Of a stretch of DNA of 64,000 bases, positions 7,873 through 18,732 are shown one piece after another. Below the pieces are notes generated by a model. It made no database searches and was not told the origin of the DNA. It saw only the letters and a list, made by a program, of their open reading frames with translations. The stretch's first letter is position 1. Each line of letters begins with the position of its first letter. The DNA is from Anabaena minutissima FACHB-250 (lineage in GTDB: Bacteria > Cyanobacteriota > Cyanobacteriia > Cyanobacteriales > Nostocaceae), in contig NZ_JACJRG010000010.1 in NCBI RefSeq assembly GCF_014697125.1, positions 62,001 through 126,000 of the forward strand, in the 5' to 3' direction. The position numbers and the translations under genes were made by a program.

Positions 7873-9720
7873 ATGCAAATTTGCCAAAATCCCAATTGCT
7901 CAAATCCATTCAACCCTGATGGCAATAGATTTTGCATGACTTGCGGGCAAAGCGGCTTTGGCCAATTGCTGAGAAACCGCTATCGTGTGTTGTGGCTATT
8001 AGGTGAAGGTGGCTTTAGTAAAACCTACGCGGCTGAAGACGTAGACAGATTAAATGCGCCTTGCGTCATCAAACAATTCTTTCCCCAAGTTCAGGGAACG
8101 GGACAACGTAGCAAAGCAGCCGAATTCTTCAAAGAAGAAGCCTTTCGGTTATATGAACTGGGAGAAAATCATAGTCAAATTCCCCGATTATTGGCTTATT
8201 TTGAACAAGGTTCAAGCTTATATTTGGTGCAGGAATTTATACAAGGGCAAACTCTCTTACAAGAGGTGCAGCAACAGCCCTTTGATGAGGCCAGAATTCG
8301 GCAAGTTTTGTTGGATTTGTTACCAGTTCTCGATTTTATTCACTCTTGTAATGTGATCCACCGGGATATTAAGCCAGAAAATATTATTCGTAGTGATAGT
8401 GATGGGAAACTAGTATTAATAGATTTTGGTGGTGCTAAACAAGTTACACAAACTAGTATAGCGAGACAAGCGACAGTTATTTATACCCTGGGTTATGCCC
8501 CAACTGAACAAATGGCGGGGTTTGCTTGCCCTGCTAGTGATTTATATGCTTTGGGTGTAACTTGTGTGCGTCTTTTAACCCAATGTTTGCCCCAACAAAA
8601 TCTTTATGGACATATTGATGATGGTCTTTATGATCCGATGAATGCTAAGTGGCTGTGGCAAGATTATTTAGAGAAGAAAGGTATTATTATCAGTGATAAT
8701 TTAAGCAAAGTTTTAGATAAATTAATTCAGCATTTACCTAATGATCGATATCAATCAGCTATAGAGGCTTTAGATGATTTAAAAGGTACAACTCTGCCTG
8801 ATATTGAAACGCAAATATTGTTAGTTAATCAACCGACACTAGTCCCGTTACCACCAACCTTACAAAAAACAAAAATACCACTACCACCTTTAAAAACCTG
8901 TGAGTTTGAGGTGGTGACGGTAGATACAGGCGGACGTATAGTAAATCGCGATCGCAATATTGCCCAATTCTTTCTAGAAGCCATCAGCAAAGACATCACC
9001 CTGGAAATGGTAGAAATTCCTGGGGGTGCATTCATGATGGGTTCGCCCAACTTTGAAGGAGACGCTGACGAACGCCCACAACATGAAGTAGCGATCGCGC
9101 CTTTATTTATGGGTAAGTATCCGATTACACAAGCCCAATGGCGATCGGTCGCCGCTTTACCCAAAATCAACCAACCTCTAAATCCTTACCCATCTAAATT
9201 TCAAGGTCAAAATCGACCAGTGGAAAATGTATCTTGGCATGAAGCCGTAGAATTTTGTGCCAGACTCTCAGAAAAAACTGGACGTGATTATCGTTTACCC
9301 AGTGAAGCCGAATGGGAATACGCCTGTCGCGCCGACACAACCACATCTTTTCACTTTGGCGAAACCATCACCTCGGAATTAGTTAACTTTAGCAGTAGCG
9401 AGAGTTACAACACAGAAGCCAAAAACCGCCTCCGCAAAGAAACAACAGATGTCGGAAGTTTTCGGGTAGCCAACGCCTTTGGATTATATGATATGCACGG
9501 GCTAGTGTGGGAATGGTGCGCTGACCCTTGGCACAACAATTATAATGGCGCACCCACTGACGGTAGTGTGTGGGAAGAAGGCGGTGATATATATCGGCGA
9601 GTTTTGCGCGGTGGTTCTTGGAACTTTGGTGCAGAACTATGTCGCAGTGCTAGCCGCAGTTGGAATGAGTCAGACGGGGGATTAAGAATTTGTGGGTTTC
9701 GGGTTGTTATTAGTCATTAA
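7873..9720 (+). CDS. 4-Cys Ser/Thr protein kinase fused to a sulfatase-modifying-factor (FGE-like) domain
   Basis: This 615-residue protein starts with a four-Cys zinc-ribbon-like segment (C4, C9 then FCMTCG). The kinase domain covers about 35-305: GEGGFSKTY glycine loop, HRDIKPENII catalytic loop, LIDFGGAKQ, APTEQ. After a linker, the C-terminal domain (about 375-613) matches the SUMF1/FGE fold: MVEIPGGAFMMGSP, DERPQHEV, GRDYRLPSEAEWEYACRA, GLYDMHGLVWEWC and LRGGSWNF. The paired catalytic cysteines of true formylglycine-generating enzymes are not both present; one Cys remains in ELCRSASRSW. The C-terminal domain is therefore more likely a binding or sensing module than an FGE. The ATG at 7873 is the natural start. 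Confidence 0.9.
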   Translation: MQICQNPNCSNPFNPDGNRFCMTCGQSGFGQLLRNRYRVLWLLGEGGFSKTYAAEDVDRLNAPCVIKQFFPQVQGTGQRSKAAEFFKEEAFRLYELGENHSQIPRLLAYFEQGSSLYLVQEFIQGQTLLQEVQQQPFDEARIRQVLLDLLPVLDFIHSCNVIHRDIKPENIIRSDSDGKLVLIDFGGAKQVTQTSIARQATVIYTLGYAPTEQMAGFACPASDLYALGVTCVRLLTQCLPQQNLYGHIDDGLYDPMNAKWLWQDYLEKKGIIISDNLSKVLDKLIQHLPNDRYQSAIEALDDLKGTTLPDIETQILLVNQPTLVPLPPTLQKTKIPLPPLKTCEFEVVTVDTGGRIVNRDRNIAQFFLEAISKDITLEMVEIPGGAFMMGSPNFEGDADERPQHEVAIAPLFMGKYPITQAQWRSVAALPKINQPLNPYPSKFQGQNRPVENVSWHEAVEFCARLSEKTGRDYRLPSEAEWEYACRADTTTSFHFGETITSELVNFSSSESYNTEAKNRLRKETTDVGSFRVANAFGLYDMHGLVWEWCADPWHNNYNGAPTDGSVWEEGGDIYRRVLRGGSWNFGAELCRSASRSWNESDGGLRICGFRVVISH

Positions 9721-10132
9721 CAAGAAAACTAGTTACAAATATCGACAATTAGTAATTATTGTTTAACCACTGTATTAAATGTTCTTACTATTGGCTTAAC
9801 AGTCTTAACTGTCTTATTTTTTCGATTTAACTATCGGCTTAACTATCTTAACAGTCTTAAATGTCTAATCTTTTTTAAATTTTTCATTTAACTATCTGCT
9901 TCACTACTTGAGTCTACGTATTGCTTTTTTTATGTAACTATGAAAACTTATAAGAACACGATAAATCTCTCAAAATTCATCTACCAATATCGGAAATAAC
10001 TAATGACTTAAATAGCCTTTTCAAAAACCTGAACTTTTGCTATAGATAACTTCAAATAAAACAGACATAAGTAAGTCGATGGGAATAAACCTAACTATGT
10101 TAAGTAATAGAAAGTTATTGTGATCGATTTTG

Positions 10133-10290
10133 TAGTAAGGACTCTAGTGCTGTGTCAAGTTAGTTTTGATGGTTTGTAGTAAGGACTTTAGTCCTGATTT
10201 TTCTAAGGAATAAAGTCCTTACTACAAACTTGCTTATCCATCAATTCAAACTTGATGAACTACTAGTCCTTACTACAACCTCTAATTATT
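10133..10290. repeat. Nested foldback repeat (MITE-like)
   Basis: GTTTGTAGTAAGGACTTTA (10172-10190) and TAAAGTCCTTACTACAAAC (10211-10229) are a perfect 19-bp inverted repeat around a 20-nt loop. Outside it, GTAGTAAGGACTCTAGT and ACTAGTCCTTACTAC form an outer arm pair, so the whole element can fold on itself. The same family occurs at 3046-3305, 28771-28834 and 29533-29561. Confidence 0.7.
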
Positions 10291-10472
10291 TACGTCGTTC
10301 TACTTAGCTCGTTATTTGGATGAGAAACATCTTGTACGATTGCCTTCACACGAGCCACCACAAGCAAACCAGATAAGAGGATATCGCTGGAGTGGTGAGG
10401 ATACTGGTGAAGCGCAACGATATTTAGAATTACGAAAGAAGGGCTTTCCAAAAAATAAATTATTCATCTTGT
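10286..10472 (+). pseudogene. Possible gene remnant
   Basis: An open frame with protein-like composition reads YLARYLDEKHLVRLPSHE, then QIRGYRWSGEDTGEAQRYLE and LRKKGFP. It has no ATG start (a TTG is at 10316) and it runs directly into the palindrome at 10473-10524, after which the translation is repeat-derived. I recognise no family. It may be the tail of a gene broken by repeats, or chance. Confidence 0.25.
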
Positions 10473-10524
10473 GGGGTGGGCATCTTGTCCGCTCTGAATA
10501 TAGGACGGGCAAGATGCCCATCCC
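10473..10524. repeat. Dispersed palindromic repeat
   Basis: GGGGTGGGCATCTTGTCCG (10473-10491) and CGGGCAAGATGCCCATCCC (10506-10524) form a 19-bp inverted repeat with two mismatches around a 14-nt loop. It lies 79 bp before the geosmin synthase start and could fold in its leader RNA if transcription starts upstream. Confidence 0.6.
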
Positions 10525-10594
10525 TCAAAAAAATTTGGGACATTTTTTTATTTTGAATCCCAAAAGACAGCAAAAAGACTCCAGAGGAGGTTAA

Positions 10595-12856
<2,262 letters not shown>

Positions 12857-12921
12857 CTCGATTAAGAGTGCGGAGTTTTCTCAAGTTCTTTTATTGATCA
12901 CTAAAAAGCAAGGGTGAAATT

Positions 12922-14331
12922 ATGACAGAAGCTATTGAATCGAATTTAGACGTTGAGAATGGACAACCTCAACTAAGTTTGAGTACAGCCGCAGCCAGGA
13001 ATTTGTCCACAACCACTAAATCTGCACCGCAGATGCAGGAAATTACCTCGCGGTGGTTGTTGAAACTGTTACCGTGGGTACAGACGAAGGGTGGCACATA
13101 TCGGGTGAACCGACGACTGACCTATGCGGTGGGTGACGGACGGGTGACTTTCACCAACACAGGCGCTTCGGTGCAGGTGATTCCCCAGGAACTGTGTGAG
13201 TTACCATTACTGCGCGAGTTTGATGACACTGAGGTGTTGAGTGCTTTAGCGGTTCGGTTTGTGCAGCAGGAGTTCGCACCCGGTGACATCATCGTCCAGT
13301 TAGGTCAGCCAGCCAATCAGGTGTTCTTGATTGTACATGGCAAAGTCAACAAGATTGGTCTGGGTAAGTATGATGAGCAGACCATATTGGGTGTGTTAGC
13401 TGACGGCGATTATTTTGGCGATCGCACCTTGCTAGAGTCCCAGAGTGTTTGGGATTTTACTGTGCAGGCTCTTACCAGATGTACGGTACTGGCTTTACCA
13501 CAACAGGCGTTTCGGGAACTACTCAACCAGTCCGAAGCATTGCAAGCTCACATTGACCACTTCAGAACCAACCTAGAAGGAGGACAGAACGAGTACGGGG
13601 AAGCTGCCATTGAGGTGACTTCAGGGTATGTTGGAGAGATTGAGTTACCAGGAACATTCGTAGATTACGAACTCTCACCTCGCGAATATGAGTTGAGCGT
13701 GGCTCAAACTGTGTTGCGGGTGCATACTCGCGTCGCGGATTTGTACAACGAACCGATGAACCAGACCGAACAACAATTGCGGTTGACCATCGAAGCATTG
13801 CGGGAACGTCAAGAACATGAGTTGGTCAACAATCGTGAATTTGGGTTGCTGCACAATGCTGACTTCAAACAGCGTATCTACACCCGGAATGGGCCACCCA
13901 GCCCTGACGACCTCGATGAACTGCTAGCTACAGTGTGGAAAGATCCCGGATTCTTTCTAGCCCACCCCCGCACCATTGCCGCCTTCGGTCGGGAATGCAA
14001 CCGCCTCGGCATCTACCCACAAAGCATTGACATGGGTGGTCACTTAGTACCAGCTTGGCGGGGTATACCTATCTTTCCCTGCAATAAAATCCCCATCACC
14101 AACACCCGCACCAGCTCTATCCTCTTGCTCCGCACTGGTTTAGAAAAACAAGGGGTAATCGGCCTACACCAAACTGGTATCCCTGACGAATACCAACCCG
14201 GTTTATCTGTTCGATTCATGGGCATCAGCGAAAAGGCGATTATCTCCTACCTCGTCACCGCCTACTACTCCGCAGCCGTCCTCGTCCCTGATGCACTCGG
14301 CATTCTCGAAGATGTCCAAATAGGGATCTGA
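12922..14331 (+). CDS. Family 2B encapsulin shell protein with CNB-like insertion, copy 1
   Basis: This 469-residue protein has a disordered N-terminus (about 1-40), an HK97-type shell start (about 40-92: [21 protein letters not shown]), and an inserted cyclic-nucleotide-binding-like domain (about 95-205: [34 protein letters not shown]). The shell fold then resumes (about 240-469: [58 protein letters not shown]). There is no DNA-binding helix-turn-helix, so it is not a Crp-type regulator. Family 2B encapsulins are known to sit beside terpene cyclases and enclose them. The CNB phosphate-binding cassette lacks the usual Arg. It lies 65 bp after the geosmin synthase, in the same direction. Confidence 0.9.
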   Translation: MTEAIESNLDVENGQPQLSLSTAAARNLSTTTKSAPQMQEITSRWLLKLLPWVQTKGGTYRVNRRLTYAVGDGRVTFTNTGASVQVIPQELCELPLLREFDDTEVLSALAVRFVQQEFAPGDIIVQLGQPANQVFLIVHGKVNKIGLGKYDEQTILGVLADGDYFGDRTLLESQSVWDFTVQALTRCTVLALPQQAFRELLNQSEALQAHIDHFRTNLEGGQNEYGEAAIEVTSGYVGEIELPGTFVDYELSPREYELSVAQTVLRVHTRVADLYNEPMNQTEQQLRLTIEALRERQEHELVNNREFGLLHNADFKQRIYTRNGPPSPDDLDELLATVWKDPGFFLAHPRTIAAFGRECNRLGIYPQSIDMGGHLVPAWRGIPIFPCNKIPITNTRTSSILLLRTGLEKQGVIGLHQTGIPDEYQPGLSVRFMGISEKAIISYLVTAYYSAAVLVPDALGILEDVQIGI

Positions 14332-14339
14332 GTATTCGT

Positions 14340-14386
14340 GAGAGGTTAAGGCAAATTGATTTTTATCAATGAGAAATTAACCTCTC
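14340..14386 (+). promoter_or_regulatory. Nested stem-loop between the two shell genes
   Basis: GAGAGGTTAA (14340-14349) pairs perfectly with TTAACCTCTC (14377-14386). Inside the loop, ATTGAT (14355-14360) pairs with ATCAAT (14365-14370). A hairpin 8 bp after the first shell stop, without a U-run, could attenuate transcription or stabilise the upstream message, changing the ratio of the two shell proteins. Confidence 0.5.
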
Positions 14387-14435
14387 ATCTATTAGGTCAG
14401 ACAGTTTTGTGAGTAACTAGAAAGTAGAGGGTGAG

Positions 14436-15842
14436 ATGACAGAAGCTATTGAATCGAATTTAGATGTTGAGAGTGGACAACCTCAACTAAGTTTGAGTAC
14501 AGCCGCAGCCAGGAATTTGTCCACAACCACTAAATCTGCACCGCAGATGCAGGAAATTACCTCGCGGTGGTTGTTGAAAATGTTGCCCTGGGTGCAGACG
14601 AAGGGTGGCACATATCGGGTGAACCGACGGTTGACCTATGCGGTAGGTGATGGGAGGGTGACTTTCACCAACACAGGAGCTTCGGTGCAGGTGATTCCCC
14701 AGGAACTGTGTGAGTTACCATTGCTGCGAGATTTTGATGACACCGAGGTATTGAGTGCTTTAGCGGGTCGATTTGTGCAGCAGGAGTTTGCACCCGGAGA
14801 CATCATCGTCCAGTTAGGTCAGCCAGCCAATCAGGTGTTCTTGATTGCACATGGCAAAGTCAATAAGATTGGTGTCGGTAAATATGATGAGCAGACCATA
14901 TTGGGTGTGTTAGCTGATGGTGATTATTTTGGCGATCGCACCTTGCTAGAGTCTCAAAGCAATTGGCAATTCACAATCCAAGCTCTCACCCGATGCACGG
15001 TCTTAGCTCTACCACAACAGGCATTTCGGGAACTACTCAACCAGTCCGAGTCTTTGCAAGCTCATGTTGACAATCTCAGAAATCGCCCACAAGCCGCACA
15101 GAACAAGTATGGTGAAGCTGTCATTGAATTGACTTCGGGGCATATTGGGGAGACTCAGCTACCGGGAACATTCGTAGATTACGAACTCTCCCCCCGCGAA
15201 TATGCGTTGAGTGTGGCTCAAACTGTGTTACGGGTGCATACCCGCGTTGCGGATCTTTACAATGAACCGATGAACCAGACCGAGCAACAATTGCGATTGA
15301 CCATCGAAGCATTGCGGGAACGTCAAGAACATGAGTTGATCAATAACCGTGAATTCGGCTTACTGCACAATGCCGACCTCAAACAGCGTATTTACACTCG
15401 GAGCGGGCCACCTACCCCTGATGACCTCGACGAACTGCTTACCCGTCGGAGAAAGTCGAAGTTCTTCCTAGCTCACCCCCGCACTATTGCCGCCTTCGGT
15501 CGGGAGTGCAACCGCCTCGGCATCTATCCACAAAGCATTGAATTGGACGGACACATGGTGAATGCTTGGCGAGGCGTACCCATTCTTCCCTGCAATAAAA
15601 TCCCCATTACCAAGAATCAGACCAGCTCTATCCTTGTACTGCGGACTGGTGAAGAAGACCAGGGTGTGATCGGCCTACACCAAACGGGTATTCCTGACGA
15701 ATACCAACCTAGTCTGTCTGTCCGCTTCATGGGTATCAACGAAAAGGCTATCATCTCCTACCTTGTCACTGCCTACTACTCCACCGCAGTCCTCGTCCCT
15801 GACGCACTCGGCATCCTCGAAGATGTCCAAATCGGTCATTAA
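14436..15842 (+). CDS. Family 2B encapsulin shell protein with CNB-like insertion, copy 2
   Basis: This 468-residue paralogue of the preceding gene has the same domain order: disordered N-terminus, shell start, CNB-like insertion (about 95-205), shell remainder. Its first 45 residues differ from copy 1 only at residue 13, and similarity stays very high throughout. The main differences are at about 175-180 (SNWQFTI for SVWDFTV), 214-240 ([20 protein letters not shown]) and 336-344 (RRRKSKF for ATVWKDPGF). These patches suggest distinct surface or interface roles in a mixed shell. Two-shell family 2B systems are known from Streptomyces, so co-assembly with copy 1 is a fair inference. An AT-rich hairpin follows the stop. 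Confidence 0.9.
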   Translation: MTEAIESNLDVESGQPQLSLSTAAARNLSTTTKSAPQMQEITSRWLLKMLPWVQTKGGTYRVNRRLTYAVGDGRVTFTNTGASVQVIPQELCELPLLRDFDDTEVLSALAGRFVQQEFAPGDIIVQLGQPANQVFLIAHGKVNKIGVGKYDEQTILGVLADGDYFGDRTLLESQSNWQFTIQALTRCTVLALPQQAFRELLNQSESLQAHVDNLRNRPQAAQNKYGEAVIELTSGHIGETQLPGTFVDYELSPREYALSVAQTVLRVHTRVADLYNEPMNQTEQQLRLTIEALRERQEHELINNREFGLLHNADLKQRIYTRSGPPTPDDLDELLTRRRKSKFFLAHPRTIAAFGRECNRLGIYPQSIELDGHMVNAWRGVPILPCNKIPITKNQTSSILVLRTGEEDQGVIGLHQTGIPDEYQPSLSVRFMGINEKAIISYLVTAYYSTAVLVPDALGILEDVQIGH

Positions 15843-15858
15843 GGAAAAGGGCATGAAA

Positions 15859-15899
15859 AAGTAAAAAGTCAAAAAAATGAGTCTTTTGACTTTTTACTT
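15859..15899 (+). terminator. Long AT-rich hairpin ending the encapsulin operon
   Basis: AAGTAAAAAGTCAAAA (15859-15874) and TTTTGACTTTTTACTT (15884-15899) form a perfect 16-bp stem with a 9-nt loop, 17 bp after the stop. The symmetric A and T runs could serve termination in both directions between the shell gene and convergent hisC. Confidence 0.65.
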
Positions 15900-15934
15900 C
15901 CTTGTCTTCCTATCTGACTTTTCACGGGATCTGG

Positions 15935-16015
15935 AAAACCCCTCTCCAAACCTCTCCCCTGCAAGGAGAGAGGCTTTAAATTTTCCCCCTTCCCTAGTAG
16001 GGAAGGGGGTTAGGG
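15935..16015. repeat. Dispersed CCCCTCTCC-type repeat
   Basis: The sequence contains AAAACCCCTCTCCAAACCTC, then CCTGCAAGGAGAGAGGCTTT, then a CCCCCTTCCCTA/TAGGGAAGGGGG palindrome. The first part recurs inverted inside the element at 21089-21242. No gene is supported. Confidence 0.6.
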
Positions 16016-16070
16016 GGTTAGGTTCCGCGTTAGCTTTTCCACATAACGTGAAAAGTGAGGTCTTCCTATC

Positions 16071-16098
16071 ACCTGTCACCTGTCACCTGTCACCTGTC
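16071..16098. repeat. Heptanucleotide tandem repeat (ACCTGTC)x4 at the hisC stop
   Basis: Four perfect ACCTGTC units. The hisC stop codon (16078-16076 on the minus strand) lies inside it, so the last residues of HisC are encoded by the repeat. Confidence 0.85.
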
Positions 16099-17137
16099 CC
16101 CTCAAGCCTTCTACCAAAGCTTGATTTTGCTCATCAGTACCAACGGTGATGCGTAATTTATCATCTAACCCTGGTTGCTTAAAATAGCGGATGAGAATTT
16201 TTTGTTCTTTGAGTTTTTGGTACAGATATTCGGCGTTGTTTTGGGGCGGCTGGACTAGTAAAAAGTTGGTTTGAGAATCCCACACCCGAAAGCCTAATTG
16301 CTTTAAGTCTTGCGTTAACTTGTGGCGTGAGGCTTTGATTTTGGCGATGCAAGCATTTTTATAAGCTTGGTCAGTGATAGCAGCTGTACCAACTGCACAG
16401 GCGATCGCATCAATGTTATAGCTATCCTTGACTTTAAACAATCCTGGCAATAATTTGGGATTAGCAATGCCAAAGCCTAAGCGTAATCCCGCTAAGGAAT
16501 AACCTTTAGATAGGGTTCTAATCACAATCACATTTTCGTATTCCTGCACCACATCTAAAGCATTCTCATCAGCGAAGTCTGCGTATGCTTCATCAATTAC
16601 CAACACCCCAGACAAACTACTCGCTAGTTTTCGTAAGTCATCTTTCGGGACAACATGACCAGAGGGACTGTTAGGTGAAGCAATAAATGTTACAGCCCCA
16701 TCTGCGGCAATTAATTCAGCCACAGGTAAACTGTAGTCTTCTGCATAAGGAATCTCCAGAATTTCCGCCGCCTGCATCTCAGTTAATGTGCGATATAAGA
16801 CATAGGTCGGCATCGGATAAACTACCTTGCGTCCAGGTTCAGCACAGGCGCGAATGACTATACTCAAAACTTCATCGCTACCATTACCAACAATTATCCA
16901 ATCATTGGGAACTCCTAAGACTTGACTGACAGCTTGGCGAAATTGTCCGCCAAAGGGTTCTGGATAACGCCGTAACGATTCACCATCAATAGTTTTCAGT
17001 GCTTCTAATGCTGCTGGTGAGGGAGGATAAGCATTTTCGTTACTGTTGAGTTTAATGATTTGTGTACCCCGTGGGGGCTGTTCCCCAGGAACATAGCTAG
17101 CCATTGCGTCAACATTAGCGCGGAAGAACTTAGACAT
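16076..17137 (-). CDS. hisC: Histidinol-phosphate aminotransferase
   Basis: This 353-residue fold-type I PLP aminotransferase catalyses the transamination step of histidine biosynthesis. Visible motifs are NSNENAYPPSPAA near the N-terminus (substrate-binding Asn-Glu), GNGSDEVL (phosphate/cofactor site), FIASPNSPSG, VIDEAYADFA, the Schiff-base lysine in RTLSKGYSLAGLR, and LRITVGT near the C-terminus. Length is normal for HisC. The terminal GQVTGDR is translated from the heptanucleotide repeat at 16071-16098 and is probably not functional. It is on its own, separated from urtE by about 100 bp of repeat-like sequence. Confidence 0.93.
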   Translation of the reverse strand: MSKFFRANVDAMASYVPGEQPPRGTQIIKLNSNENAYPPSPAALEALKTIDGESLRRYPEPFGGQFRQAVSQVLGVPNDWIIVGNGSDEVLSIVIRACAEPGRKVVYPMPTYVLYRTLTEMQAAEILEIPYAEDYSLPVAELIAADGAVTFIASPNSPSGHVVPKDDLRKLASSLSGVLVIDEAYADFADENALDVVQEYENVIVIRTLSKGYSLAGLRLGFGIANPKLLPGLFKVKDSYNIDAIACAVGTAAITDQAYKNACIAKIKASRHKLTQDLKQLGFRVWDSQTNFLLVQPPQNNAEYLYQKLKEQKILIRYFKQPGLDDKLRITVGTDEQNQALVEGLRGQVTGDR

Positions 17138-17236
17138 AAACAGTAACCATAACGAATCAAAAGCCTTCTTCTCTCAGTGTCTTAGTGTCTCTGTGGTTCA
17201 AAATTTTTTCACCACTAAGGCACAGAGACACAAAGT

Positions 17237-17935
17237 TTAAACTGCCAAAAACCTCTGAATCACGTCCTGACTCAGTTCATCAGTTAAACCAGAGGCAACA
17301 ATAGCACCTTTTTGCATCGCGTAGTAATAATCAGCTTGGCGGACGAAGTGTAGGTGTTGTTCTACTAGTAAAACAGAAATGCCTGTAGTTTCAATGATGC
17401 GGCGGACTGCTGCTTCAATTTCCAGGATAATTGAGGGTTGAATACCTTCCGTGGGTTCATCTAAGACGAGTAGTTGAGGCTCTCCCATTAAAGCACGCGC
17501 GATCGCTAGTTGTTGTTGTTGTCCACCACTTAAATCACCACCCATCCGCGACAACATGGTTTTTAACACCGGAAATAAGCTAAAAATCTCTTCGGGAATT
17601 TCGGCTTTTTTAACCTGTTTTTGTCTAGCTTCTAATCCCAACAGCAGATTTTCTTTAACTGTCAAACGCGGAATGATTTCTCGTCCTTGGGGAACATAAG
17701 CAATCCCCAGTTTTGCCCTTTGATCTGGAGATTTGGAGTTAATTAAATTCCCGGCTAAGTTAATAGTACCACTGCGAGGTTTGAGTAATCCAATAATTGA
17801 TTTAAGTAGGGTTGTTTTACCTACACCATTGCGTCCAATTAAGCATACCATTTGCCCATTTGGTACAGTTAAATCTACGTTGCGGAGAATATGGCTTTCA
17901 CCGTAGTAAACGTTAAGATTAGATATGTTTAGCAT
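17237..17935 (-). CDS. urtE: Urea ABC transporter, ATP-binding subunit UrtE
   Basis: This 232-residue ABC ATPase has Walker A GRNGVGKTTLLKS, signature LSGGQQQQLAIARAL, Walker B LLVLDEPTEGIQPS and switch His in LLVEQHLHF. It belongs to the LivF-like group, and as the second ATPase after UrtD it fits UrtE. With UrtD it powers urea import by the UrtBC permease. It is the last urt gene on the minus strand, 50 bp after urtD. Confidence 0.92.
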   Translation of the reverse strand: MLNISNLNVYYGESHILRNVDLTVPNGQMVCLIGRNGVGKTTLLKSIIGLLKPRSGTINLAGNLINSKSPDQRAKLGIAYVPQGREIIPRLTVKENLLLGLEARQKQVKKAEIPEEIFSLFPVLKTMLSRMGGDLSGGQQQQLAIARALMGEPQLLVLDEPTEGIQPSIILEIEAAVRRIIETTGISVLLVEQHLHFVRQADYYYAMQKGAIVASGLTDELSQDVIQRFLAV

Positions 17936-17985
17936 TTGTTAATGGTCATTAGTTATTCTCTTCCTTGTCTCCCTTCCTCCCCTCA

Positions 17986-18732
17986 TCACTCCTGCTGTTG
18001 TCCTAGATAAACTTCAATCACACGGGGGTCATTTTGGACTTCTTCAAAATTGCCTTCGCAGAGTACAGAACCTTCATGTAGGACTGTGACCTTTTTGGCG
18101 ATTTGTCGGACAAATTCCATATCATGTTCAATTACTAAAATTGAATGACTCTGCGCTAATGTTAAAAGTAGTTCGCCGATATTATAAGTTTCTTCATCTG
18201 TTAAACCTGCGACTGGTTCATCAACAAGTAATAAGTCTGGGGACTGTCCTACTAACATCCCAATTTCTAAACGTTGCTTTTCGCCGTGGGATAATAATGC
18301 GGCAGGAATGTCTGCTTTAGGAGTTAAACCAATGGTTTCTAATAAACCTTTAATACTATTTTTTTCAGTCGGATGAGAACGCCCAAACAATGTGGAAAAA
18401 ACACTTTTATTGCGGTTGCTGGTAATTTCTAGATTTTCCCGTGGGGTGAGGTTGAGATAAACTCTAGGTGTTTGGAATTTGCGCCCAATTCCTCGCCGTG
18501 CAATTTGATGTTCAGGTAAAGAACGCAGGTTTTTTCCTTTAAATAAAACTCGTCCTATAGTTGGTTGGACTTTACCTGTAATTACATCAAGAAATGTGGT
18601 TTTACCCGCACCATTAGGGCCAATTACTACTCGCAATTCACCCACATCCATACTAAAATTTAGTTGGTTGATGGCTTTAAAACCGTCAAAACTCACAGTA
18701 ACATTTTCAGTTTCCAAGATTTTGGCGTTCAT
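17986..18732 (-). CDS. urtD: Urea ABC transporter, ATP-binding subunit UrtD
   Basis: This 248-residue LivG-like ABC ATPase has Walker A GPNGAGKTTFLDVI, signature LSHGEKQRLEIGMLV, Walker B LLLVDEPVAGLTDEE and switch His in LVIEHDMEFV. The variant signature (SHGEK) is typical of UrtD. The start overlaps the end of urtC by 26 nt, which implies translational coupling. It acts in the cytoplasm with UrtE as the engine for UrtBC. Confidence 0.92.
   Translation of the reverse strand: MNAKILETENVTVSFDGFKAINQLNFSMDVGELRVVIGPNGAGKTTFLDVITGKVQPTIGRVLFKGKNLRSLPEHQIARRGIGRKFQTPRVYLNLTPRENLEITSNRNKSVFSTLFGRSHPTEKNSIKGLLETIGLTPKADIPAALLSHGEKQRLEIGMLVGQSPDLLLVDEPVAGLTDEETYNIGELLLTLAQSHSILVIEHDMEFVRQIAKKVTVLHEGSVLCEGNFEEVQNDPRVIEVYLGQQQE

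Noticed and set aside
12922..15842. Two Crp/Fnr-type transcription regulators
   Set aside because: There is no helix-turn-helix; proteins are about 470 residues and the CNB-like part is inserted inside a conserved shell-like sequence next to a terpene cyclase, which fits family 2B encapsulins.
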